Shown here: one piece after another, positions 32,977 through 41,542 of the stretch
How positions within the stretch are numbered: the stretch's first letter is position 1
How the letters are laid out: every line of letters starts with the position of its first letter
The notes under the pieces: generated by a model
Told to the model about the DNA's origin: nothing
The model's input: the letters and a program-made list of their open reading frames with translations, nothing else
The model's database searches: none
Assembly (NCBI RefSeq): GCF_042677945.1
Contig: NZ_JBHUDN010000014.1
Source of the DNA: Haloplanus litoreus
Lineage (GTDB): Archaea > Halobacteriota > Halobacteria > Halobacteriales > Haloferacaceae
DNA: 64,000 nt
Strand: one strand, 5' to 3'
Position numbers and translations under genes: made by a program

Positions 32977-34330
32977 CCTCCGCACCTCCGCCCGTCTCGG
33001 CCTTGGAGGCGACGCCGGCGCTTCTGTCGCCACCGGCGGGACGACCGATCAGCGGGATGGCCGCCGCCGTCTCCTTGCGGTGGCCGAGCATCCCCTCGGG
33101 CCGGTTGTGCATCAGCCAGATCAACACGACGCCCATGACGACGAGCTGGAGCTGGCGGACCGAATCGAGCGTGTAGAGTAAGAAGGGGATGGGATCCAGA
33201 TTCGCGATCAGTGGCGCGACGGCGGGACCGAAGCTTCCGGGGGCGTCGCCGGGCTGGAAGACGCTCGTGACGAGGTTCTGGAAGTAGAGCGGACCCTGAT
33301 AGAGTGCGGCGGCGAAGATAGCACCGCCGACGACGCTCCCGGTGTTCGACCCGGCGCCGCCGATGATGAGTGCGATCCAGACGAAGAACGTGAGCCGCGG
33401 GCGGAAGAAGTTCGGCGTGACGGCACCCTGCCCCATCAGCCAGAGGATGCCGACCAGCCCCATGAGCGCACAGCCGAGCATGAACGACGTGATCTTGAAG
33501 CGGTCGGTGTTCTTGCCGAGGGCGCGGGCGACGTCCTCGTCCTCGCGGATGGCCTTCAGCACGCGACCGAACGGGGATTCTCCCGTCCGCTTCAGGAGCC
33601 AGAAGTAGGCGGTGACGACCCCCAGGAGGACGACGCCGTAGACGAGGCTGTGGACGATGGGGTCGGGGTTGTTCGTGACGACCCGCCCGACGAGTGCGAC
33701 GAGGGCGTCGTAGACACCGGAGAGGCCGAGTGCGTCGATGAACGTCAGCAGTGGGTCTGGGAAATCGAGGATGAGACCGCTCCCGCCGCCGAAGCCGACG
33801 CGGGTAGTGTCGCCGGCGAGCGTGTGGGGGGACTGGAACTGCTGGAAGGTCGAGGAGAGGAGGGAGAAGCGGACGATTTCGGACATGGCGATGGTGACGA
33901 TGGCGAGGTAGTCGGCGCGGAGTCGAAGTGCCGGGAGCGCGACCACGAAGCCGAGGAGGGCCGCGGCGACCATTCCCGCGAGGATACCGATGGGGATGGG
34001 CAGACCGAGACCGCCGACCTGCGCCGCACCCCCGGAGCCGTAGAGTGGTTTCGAGACGAACGCCATCACGTAGATGCCGACGGCCATGAAGCCGACGACG
34101 CCGATGTTGAACAGTCCCGTGTACCCCCAGTGGAGGTTCAGAGCGAGCGCGAGCGTGGCGAAGACGCCGATGTAGAACGTGAGGGAGGCGATGGAGTTCA
34201 ACTGCCCGCGGAGGCTGTAACCCAGGATCTGCCCGCTCAGCAGGTACGCGGCGTAGATGACGATGAGGACGGCGGTGATCTTGACGGCGTCTTCCTCCCA
34301 GAGCCGTTTCGCGGACTCGGCGGCGCTCAT
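32969..34330 (-). CDS. livM: Branched-chain amino acid-type ABC transporter permease LivM
   Basis: 453 residues with about ten membrane segments. The family core is LNLHWGYTGLFNIGVVGFMA, LRADYLAIVTIAMSEIVRF, FGRVLKAIREDEDVARALGK and WIALIIGGAGSNTGSVVGG. A large extracytoplasmic insertion (about 170-230) and a hydrophilic C-terminal tail are longer than in bacterial LivM. The ATG at 34330 overlaps the livH stop by 4 nt. Confidence 0.92.
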   Translation of the reverse strand: MSAAESAKRLWEEDAVKITAVLIVIYAAYLLSGQILGYSLRGQLNSIASLTFYIGVFATLALALNLHWGYTGLFNIGVVGFMAVGIYVMAFVSKPLYGSGGAAQVGGLGLPIPIGILAGMVAAALLGFVVALPALRLRADYLAIVTIAMSEIVRFSLLSSTFQQFQSPHTLAGDTTRVGFGGGSGLILDFPDPLLTFIDALGLSGVYDALVALVGRVVTNNPDPIVHSLVYGVVLLGVVTAYFWLLKRTGESPFGRVLKAIREDEDVARALGKNTDRFKITSFMLGCALMGLVGILWLMGQGAVTPNFFRPRLTFFVWIALIIGGAGSNTGSVVGGAIFAAALYQGPLYFQNLVTSVFQPGDAPGSFGPAVAPLIANLDPIPFLLYTLDSVRQLQLVVMGVVLIWLMHNRPEGMLGHRKETAAAIPLIGRPAGGDRSAGVASKAETGGGAEDE

Positions 34331-35442
34331 GCGGTCGACCTCCCGGAGAACAGCCCCTGCGGGCGGACCAGCAGGATGACGATCATGACGACGAACGCGG
34401 CCGCCCGCGAGAACGCGGAGGGGATCCAGAGCACGGAGACGGAGGCGGCGACGCCGATGACGAGGCCGCCGGCGATGGCGCCGTAGATGGAGCCGATGCC
34501 ACCGAGAATGACCGCCGCAAAGATCAGGAGCAGGAGCAACCAGCCGTCGTTGAATCCGAGAGTCCCCTTCCAGAGGACGAACACGTAGCCGGCGACGCCG
34601 GTGAGACCGCCGCCGACGATCCAGGTGGCGCGGACGACCCGTTCGGTCGGGATGCCGGTGATCCGGGCGAGGTCCTCGTTGTCGGACATGGCCCGCATCG
34701 CCTTGCCGAGTTTCGTCGTCTGGAGCAGGAGGTGGACGCCGAGCATCAGGCCAGTGGCGACGACGAGGAGCGTGATATCGTGGGCGTCGATGCGGACGAC
34801 GCCGTCGACGAAGTAGAGCGGGATCTGCGGGATGGCGCCGGCGGCCGTCGTCCCGCGGACGTCGGAGCCGAAGACGAACTGGATCAGGTACCGAAGCGCG
34901 AACGCGACGCCGATGCTCGTGATCAGGAGGGTGATGCCGCTCTCGTCGCGGATCGGCCGGTAGACGATCCGGTCGAGAGCGAGCGCCAGCAGGACGGTGA
35001 CGACGCCCGCGACGACGACGCCCGCGACGACGGCGACGGGAGTGGTCGTCACACCGATGCCGAGCGCCCCGCCGAGGACGGAGCCGCCGGCGCCGACGAG
35101 TAGGAGCGAACCGACGTCCGCCCGGCCCAGACCCGCCAGCAGGTAGGTGGTCGCCCACCCCGCGAACGCGCCGCTCGTGATGTAGTCACCGTGTGAGAAG
35201 TTAGCGAAATTGAGAATACTGTAGGTCATCGAGAGACCGATACCGGCCAGACCGACCACGAGACCGCGCATCAGACCGTCCCAGACGAGCGAGCCGACGC
35301 GGGAGAACGTGACCGCGTCGGAGATCAGCAGCCCCCAGAGCAGGTCGCCGAGCAGAAAGAGCCCGATGGCCACGAATACGGCCGCCAGGGCTCGGTCGAC
35401 CGTCAACAGTCGCCCGCTTGCGTGCGCGTCCGTGAATCCCAT
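34327..35442 (-). CDS. livH: Branched-chain amino acid-type ABC transporter permease LivH
   Basis: 371 residues, around eight membrane helices. GIGLSMTYSILNFANFSHGD, GKAMRAMSDNEDLARITGIP (EAA-like loop) and AAVILGGIGSIYGAIAGGLV are diagnostic. It heads the livHMGF operon on the minus strand. An AT-rich AAAGGTTTAT element (35481-35490, minus strand) lies about 40 nt upstream and is the probable promoter. Confidence 0.92.
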   Translation of the reverse strand: MGFTDAHASGRLLTVDRALAAVFVAIGLFLLGDLLWGLLISDAVTFSRVGSLVWDGLMRGLVVGLAGIGLSMTYSILNFANFSHGDYITSGAFAGWATTYLLAGLGRADVGSLLLVGAGGSVLGGALGIGVTTTPVAVVAGVVVAGVVTVLLALALDRIVYRPIRDESGITLLITSIGVAFALRYLIQFVFGSDVRGTTAAGAIPQIPLYFVDGVVRIDAHDITLLVVATGLMLGVHLLLQTTKLGKAMRAMSDNEDLARITGIPTERVVRATWIVGGGLTGVAGYVFVLWKGTLGFNDGWLLLLLIFAAVILGGIGSIYGAIAGGLVIGVAASVSVLWIPSAFSRAAAFVVMIVILLVRPQGLFSGRSTA

Positions 35443-35573
35443 AGTGGAAGTCTCGTGCTGTGTGGGAACGTGACACGGTCATAAACCTTTCTTTCAATCG
35501 GGTGACTGAAGTTCACCACCGGCGTCGGTCGCCCGGACGGAACTGACTTCGGCGACGTTGCCCTACGGAGCGT

Positions 35574-36059
35574 ATGGTCGCCGTCGAGTCGGCGGAGCCG
35601 GACGACGCTGATGCGGTCGCCGACCGGTGGGCCGACCTCGCGGCCGGACAGCGCCGCTACGGCTCCCACCTCCGCCCGGACGAGAGCGGGGCGGCGATTC
35701 GGGAGCTGATGGCCCGGGCCGCGGCGGACGGCCGTCTCGACGTCGCCCGTACCGACGACGACATCGTGGGGTTCGTCCGCTACGACATCGAGCGCGGTCC
35801 GCTCGCCCAGGACGTGATCCGTGGCGTCGTCCGGGACCTGTACGTCGACCCCGAGCGGAGAGGTGAGGGCGTCGGCGGGGCGCTACTCGACGCCGCGGAG
35901 CGCGAACTGCTGGCGCGCGGCGCCGACGTCGTCACGGTGGAGGCGATGGCCGACAACGAGGACGCGATCCGGCTGTACGAACGGCGCGGGTATCGTCCGC
36001 ACCGAATCGCGTTCGAGCGAGAGGTCGAAAACGATAAACGCTCCCGCGGGAACCGATAA
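35574..36059 (+). CDS. GNAT family N-acetyltransferase
   Basis: 161 residues. The acetyl-CoA site reads VVRDLYVDPERRGEGVGGAL (R/Q-x2-G-x-G/A), followed by LLDAAERELLARGADVVTVE and DAIRLYERRGYRPHRIAFER, the C-terminal GNAT strands. It is a cytoplasmic acetyltransferase with unknown acceptor. Its stop lies a few bases before tRNA-Thr. Confidence 0.88.
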   Translation: MVAVESAEPDDADAVADRWADLAAGQRRYGSHLRPDESGAAIRELMARAAADGRLDVARTDDDIVGFVRYDIERGPLAQDVIRGVVRDLYVDPERRGEGVGGALLDAAERELLARGADVVTVEAMADNEDAIRLYERRGYRPHRIAFEREVENDKRSRGNR

Positions 36060-36066
36060 TCCACGC

Positions 36067-36140
36067 GCCAGGGGAGCATGGGCGGTTCATGCACTCGACT
36101 TGTAATCGAGACTTCGTGGGTTCGAATCCCACCCCTGGCT
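36067..36140 (+). tRNA. tRNA-Thr (anticodon TGT)
   Basis: 74 nt. GCCAGGG pairs with CCCTGGC, with discriminator T. The anticodon loop CTTGTAA, closed by CTCGA/TCGAG, gives TGT (reads ACA). The T arm is GTGGG-TTCGAAT-CCCAC. It marks the left edge of the lower-GC accessory region. Confidence 0.95.
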
Positions 36141-36185
36141 TCGAGCCAAAGGTGCAAAGCCTCGCCTGCCGTCCAGTTGTCTGCG

Positions 36186-36355
36186 ATGGACAACGATCTC
36201 GAGCCGCGGATCGAACGGCTTCGCGACCAGTGGAGGCCGTCGAGCGCGGCGGCGCCGACGACCGTCTCGGCCGGGAACTCGTCAACCGTGCCGCCGTGAT
36301 CCGGACCGCAGGTGTCTTAGAACGTCCGGTGACAGGGTTTCAGAATCCGTGCTGA
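36186..36355 (+). pseudogene. Frameshifted small ORF downstream of tRNA-Thr
   Basis: Frame 1 opens MDNDLEPRIERLRDQ and then turns into non-coding-like sequence. From about 36231 the +1 frame reads VEAVERGGADDRLGRELVNR and on to AAVIRTAGVLERPVTGF before a stop. Restoring one G in CAG(G)TGGAG gives a continuous 56-residue protein. This is either a decayed gene or a one-base sequencing error. The family is not recognised. The rest of 36141-36459 has nothing else. Confidence 0.5.
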
Positions 36356-36459
36356 ACGTACGGTACGTCCCGGTCACGACACCCGACCGGTCGCGCTGAC
36401 GGCGACATGTGTCGTGCCTTCGGGGTGTCATCGTCGCCACTGCACCGAGGAGTCGTTGC

Positions 36460-37125
36460 TCAATCTGGCTGTTCACTGCCATCCAGCAGGGACGATACGA
36501 CGAGCCGCTTGATTCCACGTCGAAGGAGACCACTGGCTGCAGGTTGAGAGATATCCAGATCAGCGGCGACCTCGCTGAGAGTCGCGTTCCGTGGTTCCTC
36601 GAAATACCCTGTTTCGAATGCGACGAGGAGTGCTTCTCGTTGGCTGTCGGTCAACCCCGCGTCCGTATTACCCAAACTAGCGTATTCGTTCACTCGCAGT
36701 AAATCGATATCAATGTCGTTCTGTTGTGCATAGTCCCAGAGGTGGACCAGCCCCGATCGGTCGGGCATCCACACCGTTAGGATCCAAGCGCTTCCGTCGT
36801 TCTCCATGTCGAGGATGACACCGCTCGCGGCCGAAATGACTGGAGAGAGAATCTTCGCTTCGTCCGTATACTCGAAGCTATAGATTGCCTCCTCGTCTCT
36901 GGTTTCGATGACCCGTTCGAATTGGTCGATGGTGCGATCACTCCGTAATCCGTCTTCGAACTGGAGAAAGTCGGAGGACTCTATGTGATAGAAGAATCGT
37001 CCCGACGTTGGATCCGTGCCTGCCTCTGACACCGACCTGACTTTCGAACTTCGGTCGTGAGTGACCGTCTCGGTGAGCACTATGTCGGGGTGCTTGACTC
37101 GGACGACCGCTTTAATGTCAGTCAT
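36460..37125 (-). CDS. Bat-like HTH_10 transcriptional regulator
   Basis: 221 residues, with lower GC than its neighbours. The N-terminal effector domain (IKAVVRVKHPDIVLTETVTH) is followed by a C-terminal HTH_10: LTDSQREALLVAFETGYFEE and LSEVAADLDISQPAASGLLR. It is a paralogue of the regulator at 13738-14403. It is an orphan in the accessory region, with about 1 kb of non-coding DNA behind its promoter. Targets are unknown. Confidence 0.88.
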   Translation of the reverse strand: MTDIKAVVRVKHPDIVLTETVTHDRSSKVRSVSEAGTDPTSGRFFYHIESSDFLQFEDGLRSDRTIDQFERVIETRDEEAIYSFEYTDEAKILSPVISAASGVILDMENDGSAWILTVWMPDRSGLVHLWDYAQQNDIDIDLLRVNEYASLGNTDAGLTDSQREALLVAFETGYFEEPRNATLSEVAADLDISQPAASGLLRRGIKRLVVSSLLDGSEQPD

Positions 37126-38166
37126 TGTTTTGTAGGGCGGTAGTTTTAGCGTATCAAAACGTACAATCGAGATGGTTCAGATGTCTGTCGGAACGCCACG
37201 TTGCACTGTTGCTCTCCGATAGTAGCAGTGGCCGTGTGACGGCTTAACTGAGTCGGCTGGTCATCGGTTCCGAATACGAGGGCCCTGTTCGATATCACCG
37301 CTCAGATGAGACGGACAGACCGTAAACCACTCAGGAAGGAACATACCCCCCCGCGAATCGGCCGTTTCAACGCGTTCGGCCGCAGCCATCTCGATATCTC
37401 AGATGCGATGGTTGAACAGTCTCGCCCAGAGACGCTCAAACCGACCGGCTCCGAATGGCGGGAAGACCCCGGCGGGGAGGTAGAATTTTGATTCAGGGGC
37501 TCTGCCTTGCTCGTCGGTGTGGGATCTCTGTGTCATACAGGTGAATAGTGGACCCGTGACCGCATTGCTCTGTAGCTTATTCGTATAACCCGTTTATACC
37601 GTGTTTGGAAGAGTTCCTGCACCCTGACACCTTCCGCACGCCGCTCGGTGGAACCGATGGAAACGACGAGAGGCGAGTGAAAAGACGGCTATCGTCACAG
37701 AGAACGCCGCGAGAGAGTTTCGAGGCGTGTCCGTCCCCGTTCCGGGTCAGTGTGCTACTAGCTCTGTGGTGCCACTCTCTTATCTCGTCCCCCGGGGCCA
37801 CCGGATCCCAGACCCACAGAGCAGCGCCCGACTGCTGAACGCACTTTCTACCGTCAACAGCCGGATCGTTCGCTCACGCTCCGCTGATTACAGCGCGCGA
37901 GTTCGGCACACACTGGCCCCAATCGCCGGTCACGGGGTATGGTGGGAATCGCCGTGCCGCCTCGGACGTGCCACATATTACCACATCGCTCGGCGAACTG
38001 AACGGGGCGCGATCAACACGCCAGTAAGGGCTAACGAGGGTGCGGATCGCTCACTACGGAGAACACGGATAGCGTCGGCTATGTGGGTGACCGTCCGAAA
38101 AATCGATGTCGTTGTTCGTCGCTGTTCGTCGCTGTTCGTCGCTGTGAGAGACGGGGTGTCTCGGGC
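37126..38166. other. About 1 kb without a convincing gene
   Basis: Only short open frames of poor composition occur here (for example 37306-37491). No conserved motif, tRNA, transposase remnant or terminal repeats could be recognised. AT-rich spots such as CCCGTTTATACCG near 37590 look promoter-like but lead to no gene. The codon-position bias of the flanking genes is absent. Confidence 0.5.
38113..38142. repeat. Tandem 10-bp repeat, three copies
   Basis: TGTTCGTCGC is repeated three times without interruption, immediately downstream (25 nt) of the cspA stop on the minus strand. It could vary in copy number between strains. Confidence 0.85.
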
Positions 38167-38373
38167 TTACTGCCGGACGACGTTCGTCGCGCGAGGCCCC
38201 TTCGGTGAGGACTCGATGTCGAACTCGACTTCAGTACCTTCGGTGAGGTCCTCGCCGCCAACGTCCTCCATGTGGAAGAAGACGTCTTCGTCGTCGTCGA
38301 GGTCGCCGTCGTCAGTCGAGATGAAACCGTAACCGCCTGTGTCGTTGAAGAAATCAACCGTACCGTTTGCCAT
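38167..38373 (-). CDS. cspA: Cold-shock domain protein (CspA-like)
   Basis: 68 residues. GTVDFFNDTGGYGFISTDDG carries the RNP-1 type motif (K/N-G-[FY]-GF-I), DVFFHMEDV the RNP-2 type, and SSPKGPRATNVVR ends the fold. An acidic insertion (DGDLDDDEDV) adapts it to high salt. It is a single-stranded nucleic acid chaperone. The ATG at 38373 is preferred over 38403. Confidence 0.94.
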   Translation of the reverse strand: MANGTVDFFNDTGGYGFISTDDGDLDDDEDVFFHMEDVGGEDLTEGTEVEFDIESSPKGPRATNVVRQ

Positions 38374-38591
38374 TACAAACGAACGTAGGTGCGAGAACGG
38401 CATAACCCTTCCGAGGGTCGGGGTACCACGACCCGTTACAACGTGTTCGCATGCGAACGTAGCAACGTTGCCGTTGGCCGGAGCGTGCTGAACACCTGTC
38501 GTATATTAGCAAGTGCACTGTAGTCTGGAGTGACCGTTCGATATCGGTATCCTGCCCAATGCTTATTCGGTTTCCACACCTCCTTCGAACG

Positions 38592-38756
38592 GTGAGTCTA
38601 TTCGAGAAAGCCGGCAAGAAGTTCGAGGAAACGAAACGGATGTTCACGGATGGGAAGGAAGCCGAGTACGTCTGCCGATCCTGTGAGGAGCCAGTGGCTG
38701 AAAACTGTGGGTACTGCCCCCACTGCGGCGAAGAGGCGGTCGAACCCGTAGAGTGA
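38592..38756 (+). CDS. Small zinc-ribbon protein
   Basis: 54 residues from the GTG at 38592 (MSLFEKAGKKFEETKRMFTD); an ATG at 38559 would give 65. The C-terminal ribbon CRSCEEPVAENCGYCPHCG has two CxxC knuckles that can bind one zinc. The N-terminal amphipathic helix suggests a soluble adapter. Function unknown. Confidence 0.7.
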   Translation: MSLFEKAGKKFEETKRMFTDGKEAEYVCRSCEEPVAENCGYCPHCGEEAVEPVE

Positions 38757-39066
38757 CCTTCTCGCCGAGAACCGCCCGTGGTCGAGCCTCGATCGGTCTG
38801 TCCACCCCCTTCTTGGCGGCTGTGTCGGCTCATCGTGGACGGAGCGACCACTCGGAGTTTGCTGACCACATTCTCCCCGTTCAGTACTCCGTTCCGTCTA
38901 GAATCCGTGTAGGTCTCAGCAGCCGTGCCCGAATCAGTATGGACGACGGGAGTACTGCCTGTCACTAACACAGCAATACGCCCCGATCACGCGAAGGCTG
39001 TAGCCTCGTTCAGGCGGATAACGAGCGGTAGACGAAGCCCTAACTCTTTTTTTGCAAGCAAACTTG
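38757..39066. other. 310-bp intergenic region upstream of pit
   Basis: No gene is supported. CTCGTT-N9-AACGAG (39005-39025) is a 6-bp inverted repeat about 45 nt before the pit start, and CCCTAACTCTTTTTTTGCAA follows, which could be promoter and operator of the transporter gene. Short open frames on both strands here have no coding character. Confidence 0.4.
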
Positions 39067-40335
39067 ATGAGGAACGTGACAGGGATCCTGATAGTCGTGG
39101 GGTTGCTGGTGGCGGTGTTCGTCGGCTTCAATATCGGGGGATCATCTACCGGCGTTGCGTTCGGCCCGGCGGTCGGTAGTCGAATCGTCAGGAAGGTCAC
39201 CGCCGGAGCGCTGTTTACTGTGTTCGCGTTCCTCGGAGCGTGGACGATCGGTCGGAACGTCATCGCGACGATGAGTAGGCAAATCGTCGATGCAGCAGCC
39301 TTTACACCCGCGGCGAGCGTCGGCGTCCTCTTTTTCACCGGTCTCGCGCTCTTGATATCGAATCTCTATGGAGTCCCGGCCTCAACCTCGATGACCGCTG
39401 TTGGGGCGATCGTGGGACTCGGGCTGGCAACGGGGACACTCAACGCGGAACTGATGTTTACCATCCTGTCGGCGTGGATCGTTGCTCCACTGATAGCCCT
39501 CTCTATGGGCGCGTTCATCGGCCGGTACCTCTATCCCTATCTTGACGCCAAACTCGCGTTTGGTCGCCTCACCGATCCGTTGATCGCCATCGACACTCGG
39601 GGGACAATCCCGCGACTGTCGGTCAACGAGAACGTGGCGCCTCGGGATATAGCCGGCTCGGCGCTTGTGGTGGCAATTGCCTGCTACATGGGGTTCAGCG
39701 CCGGGGCCTCGAACGCCGCGAACGCGATCGCCCCACTCGTCGGAAACGGAGCCATCGACCCCAGCCCGGCGATTCTTCTGGCGGTCGGGGCGATCAGCCT
39801 CGGTGGGTTCACGATCGCTCGGCGGACGCTGACGACCGTTGGAGATGACGTCACGGACCTGCCAATTCTGGCAGCGCTCATCGTCTCGTCTGTGGGTGCG
39901 ACGATCATCACCGTCCTGTCGTGGCTCGGGATTCCGGCCAGTCTCGCGGTGAGTACGACCAGTTGTATCATTGGGCTCGGGTGGGGCCGAGCAAGCCGTG
40001 CGCGGACGCTCGCGGAAATAGCCACCCCGTCTCCTCCCGGCGAGCCTGGTCTGGGGGTCACGACCGGCGCACTCACAGCCCCTCCGACTGAGGGCGCTGC
40101 GGACGTCGCCGCGAGCCCGACGGTCGGGGAACTCGCTGAGGGCGAAACGCCTGAGCCAGACACACTGCAGGCGTCTCCGGACCGCGTACCACGGGTCGGC
40201 GAGGAAAATCCCGAGGAACTGTCCGCCGAAAGCCTGTTCGATCCCGCAGCGACGGCTCGCATCGTGGCACTCTGGGTGATCACGCCGACGATATCGGTCG
40301 TGGGGGCCTACCTCCTGTTTTCACTCCTCGCCTAA
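39067..40335 (+). CDS. pit: Inorganic phosphate transporter, PiT family
   Basis: 422 residues, about ten membrane helices. The PiT repeats are GFNIGGSSTGVAFGPAVGSR and GFSAGASNAANAIAPLVG, with YGVPASTSMTAVGAIVG between. A hydrophilic acidic loop lies at about 320-400. It is a cation-coupled low-affinity phosphate permease, complementing the Pst system at 8.4-13 kb. In the first repeat the usual N-D/N-A motif reads GSSTGVAFGP, so the ion coupling may differ. It is followed by a convergent UspA gene. Confidence 0.88.
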   Translation: MRNVTGILIVVGLLVAVFVGFNIGGSSTGVAFGPAVGSRIVRKVTAGALFTVFAFLGAWTIGRNVIATMSRQIVDAAAFTPAASVGVLFFTGLALLISNLYGVPASTSMTAVGAIVGLGLATGTLNAELMFTILSAWIVAPLIALSMGAFIGRYLYPYLDAKLAFGRLTDPLIAIDTRGTIPRLSVNENVAPRDIAGSALVVAIACYMGFSAGASNAANAIAPLVGNGAIDPSPAILLAVGAISLGGFTIARRTLTTVGDDVTDLPILAALIVSSVGATIITVLSWLGIPASLAVSTTSCIIGLGWGRASRARTLAEIATPSPPGEPGLGVTTGALTAPPTEGAADVAASPTVGELAEGETPEPDTLQASPDRVPRVGEENPEELSAESLFDPAATARIVALWVITPTISVVGAYLLFSLLA

Positions 40336-40457
40336 GAGAGCACCCGCCCGCCGAGACGGAGCCGTATCGGGGTGGTGCGGAGGGGAGTAGTACTGACCAG
40401 TCGGACACCGTTAGCTGTGCTCGAGTCCGTCTGTCCGGCAGTCTCAGTGAACGCCAC

Positions 40458-40877
40458 TCACCGGGCGACGATGACAGGGACGGGCGAGTTGCGGAACACT
40501 TTCTGGGCGACGTTTCCGACGGCCAGTCGATCGGCCAACGAGCCGCCGTGGCTCCCGATGACGACCGCATCGAAATCGTCGGCTCTGTTCAGAATCGCCC
40601 GAGCTGGGTGGCCCAGTTGAACCTCGGTGGTGATCTCGACGCCGTATCCGGCCGCAAGTTCCTGGGCGTCAGCGAACACCTCCGTTGCGCGTTCCTCCGC
40701 AGCCCCTTCAAGATCCTCTTCGAGAGCAAGTGACGTGGCTGCTCCCCCCCAGAGTGACGGTTCGCCCACGACGTGCAAGACGGTGATCTCCGCGTCGGGG
40801 TGGTTCTCGAGGGCGTACGCGAGCGCCTGCTGGGCCATCTCCGAGTCGTCCATCGGAACGAGAATTCGTGAGATCAT
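40458..40877 (-). CDS. Universal stress protein (UspA family)
   Basis: 139 residues. ISRILVPMDDSEMAQQALAY at the start; the C-terminal nucleotide loop AVVIGSHGGSLADRLAVGNV then VAQKVFRNSPVPVIVAR is intact, so ATP binding is likely. UspA genes commonly sit beside transporter genes in haloarchaea; it converges with pit. The ATG at 40877 is preferred over upstream 40991. Confidence 0.92.
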   Translation of the reverse strand: MISRILVPMDDSEMAQQALAYALENHPDAEITVLHVVGEPSLWGGAATSLALEEDLEGAAEERATEVFADAQELAAGYGVEITTEVQLGHPARAILNRADDFDAVVIGSHGGSLADRLAVGNVAQKVFRNSPVPVIVAR

Positions 40878-41092
40878 GGGGTAGTTACGGCCGTGAGGTG
40901 AATAAAACGGCAGGTTGGTCCTTCGGGTCATGGGGTGCCACCGTGACGCGAGGGTGCCGGCCTCGGTGATCGGTGAGCTGATCGGATGCACTGTTTCCTG
41001 ACGAGCCGATCGCTAGCAGTAGCCACACGGACGCGGGCCGTGTTTCGGAATTCGAATGGCTTGCGATCCCGGCCGATCCAGACCCGTTCGTG

Positions 41093-41263
41093 TCACTCTC
41101 CCTTCAGCTCAGCCATACACTCGGCGCAAACTTTCAAATCGTCTTCCCCAGCAAGGTCTTCCTCGCCGTGGTCGATTGAGTCGATTAGCTCTTTCGAGAT
41201 GACGTCCGGCGAGATGCGTTGAAGATCGTCCACATCACGGCCGCATCGAGCACAGTTGACCAT
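41093..41263 (-). CDS. Small zinc-ribbon protein
   Basis: 56 residues: MVNCARCGRDVDDLQRISPD onward, ending VCAECMAELKGE. Two CxxC pairs (NCARCG and VCAECM) are separated by an acidic linker, enough for one zinc site. It is soluble and of unknown function. The ATG at 41263 fits; the upstream extension to 41323 is unlikely. Confidence 0.75.
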   Translation of the reverse strand: MVNCARCGRDVDDLQRISPDVISKELIDSIDHGEEDLAGEDDLKVCAECMAELKGE

Positions 41264-41411
41264 GAAAATGAAGTAGCGAGGTCGCAATTTAGTACTGTTG
41301 GCTACGAACTCTGCCGTCGACACCGTACCCTATCGTTACCGATCTACTGAGTTCTTCCAAACGCCGTGACGAGGACAGTAGACTGATAGGCAAGGGAGAA
41401 GACAGGCCGGT

Positions 41412-41540
41412 ATGCGACGGCGCACAGTCCTCGGTGGAATGGTGGCGCTGCCACTCCTCACCCGATCGACACCTGACGACACCGCACGAGTGGACTCCGT
41501 CGACGATGAGCGCCGCTGCTACGGCGCCTTTCAGTACTAA
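41412..41540 (+). CDS. Mini-ORF with twin-arginine-like N-terminus preceding the tail-like gene
   Basis: 42 residues, MRRRTVLGGMVALPLLTRST then a short polar tail. The RRR plus hydrophobic run resembles a Tat signal or a small membrane peptide. It stops 2 nt before the ATG of the beta-helix protein, so it may be a translational leader or a coupled small viral protein. Confidence 0.45.
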   Translation: MRRRTVLGGMVALPLLTRSTPDDTARVDSVDDERRCYGAFQY

Positions 41541-41542
41541 CC

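Noticed and set aside
37126..38166. Insertion sequence or transposase remnant in the gene-poor stretch
   Set aside because: No terminal inverted repeats, target duplications or transposase-like peptide could be recognised in any frame.
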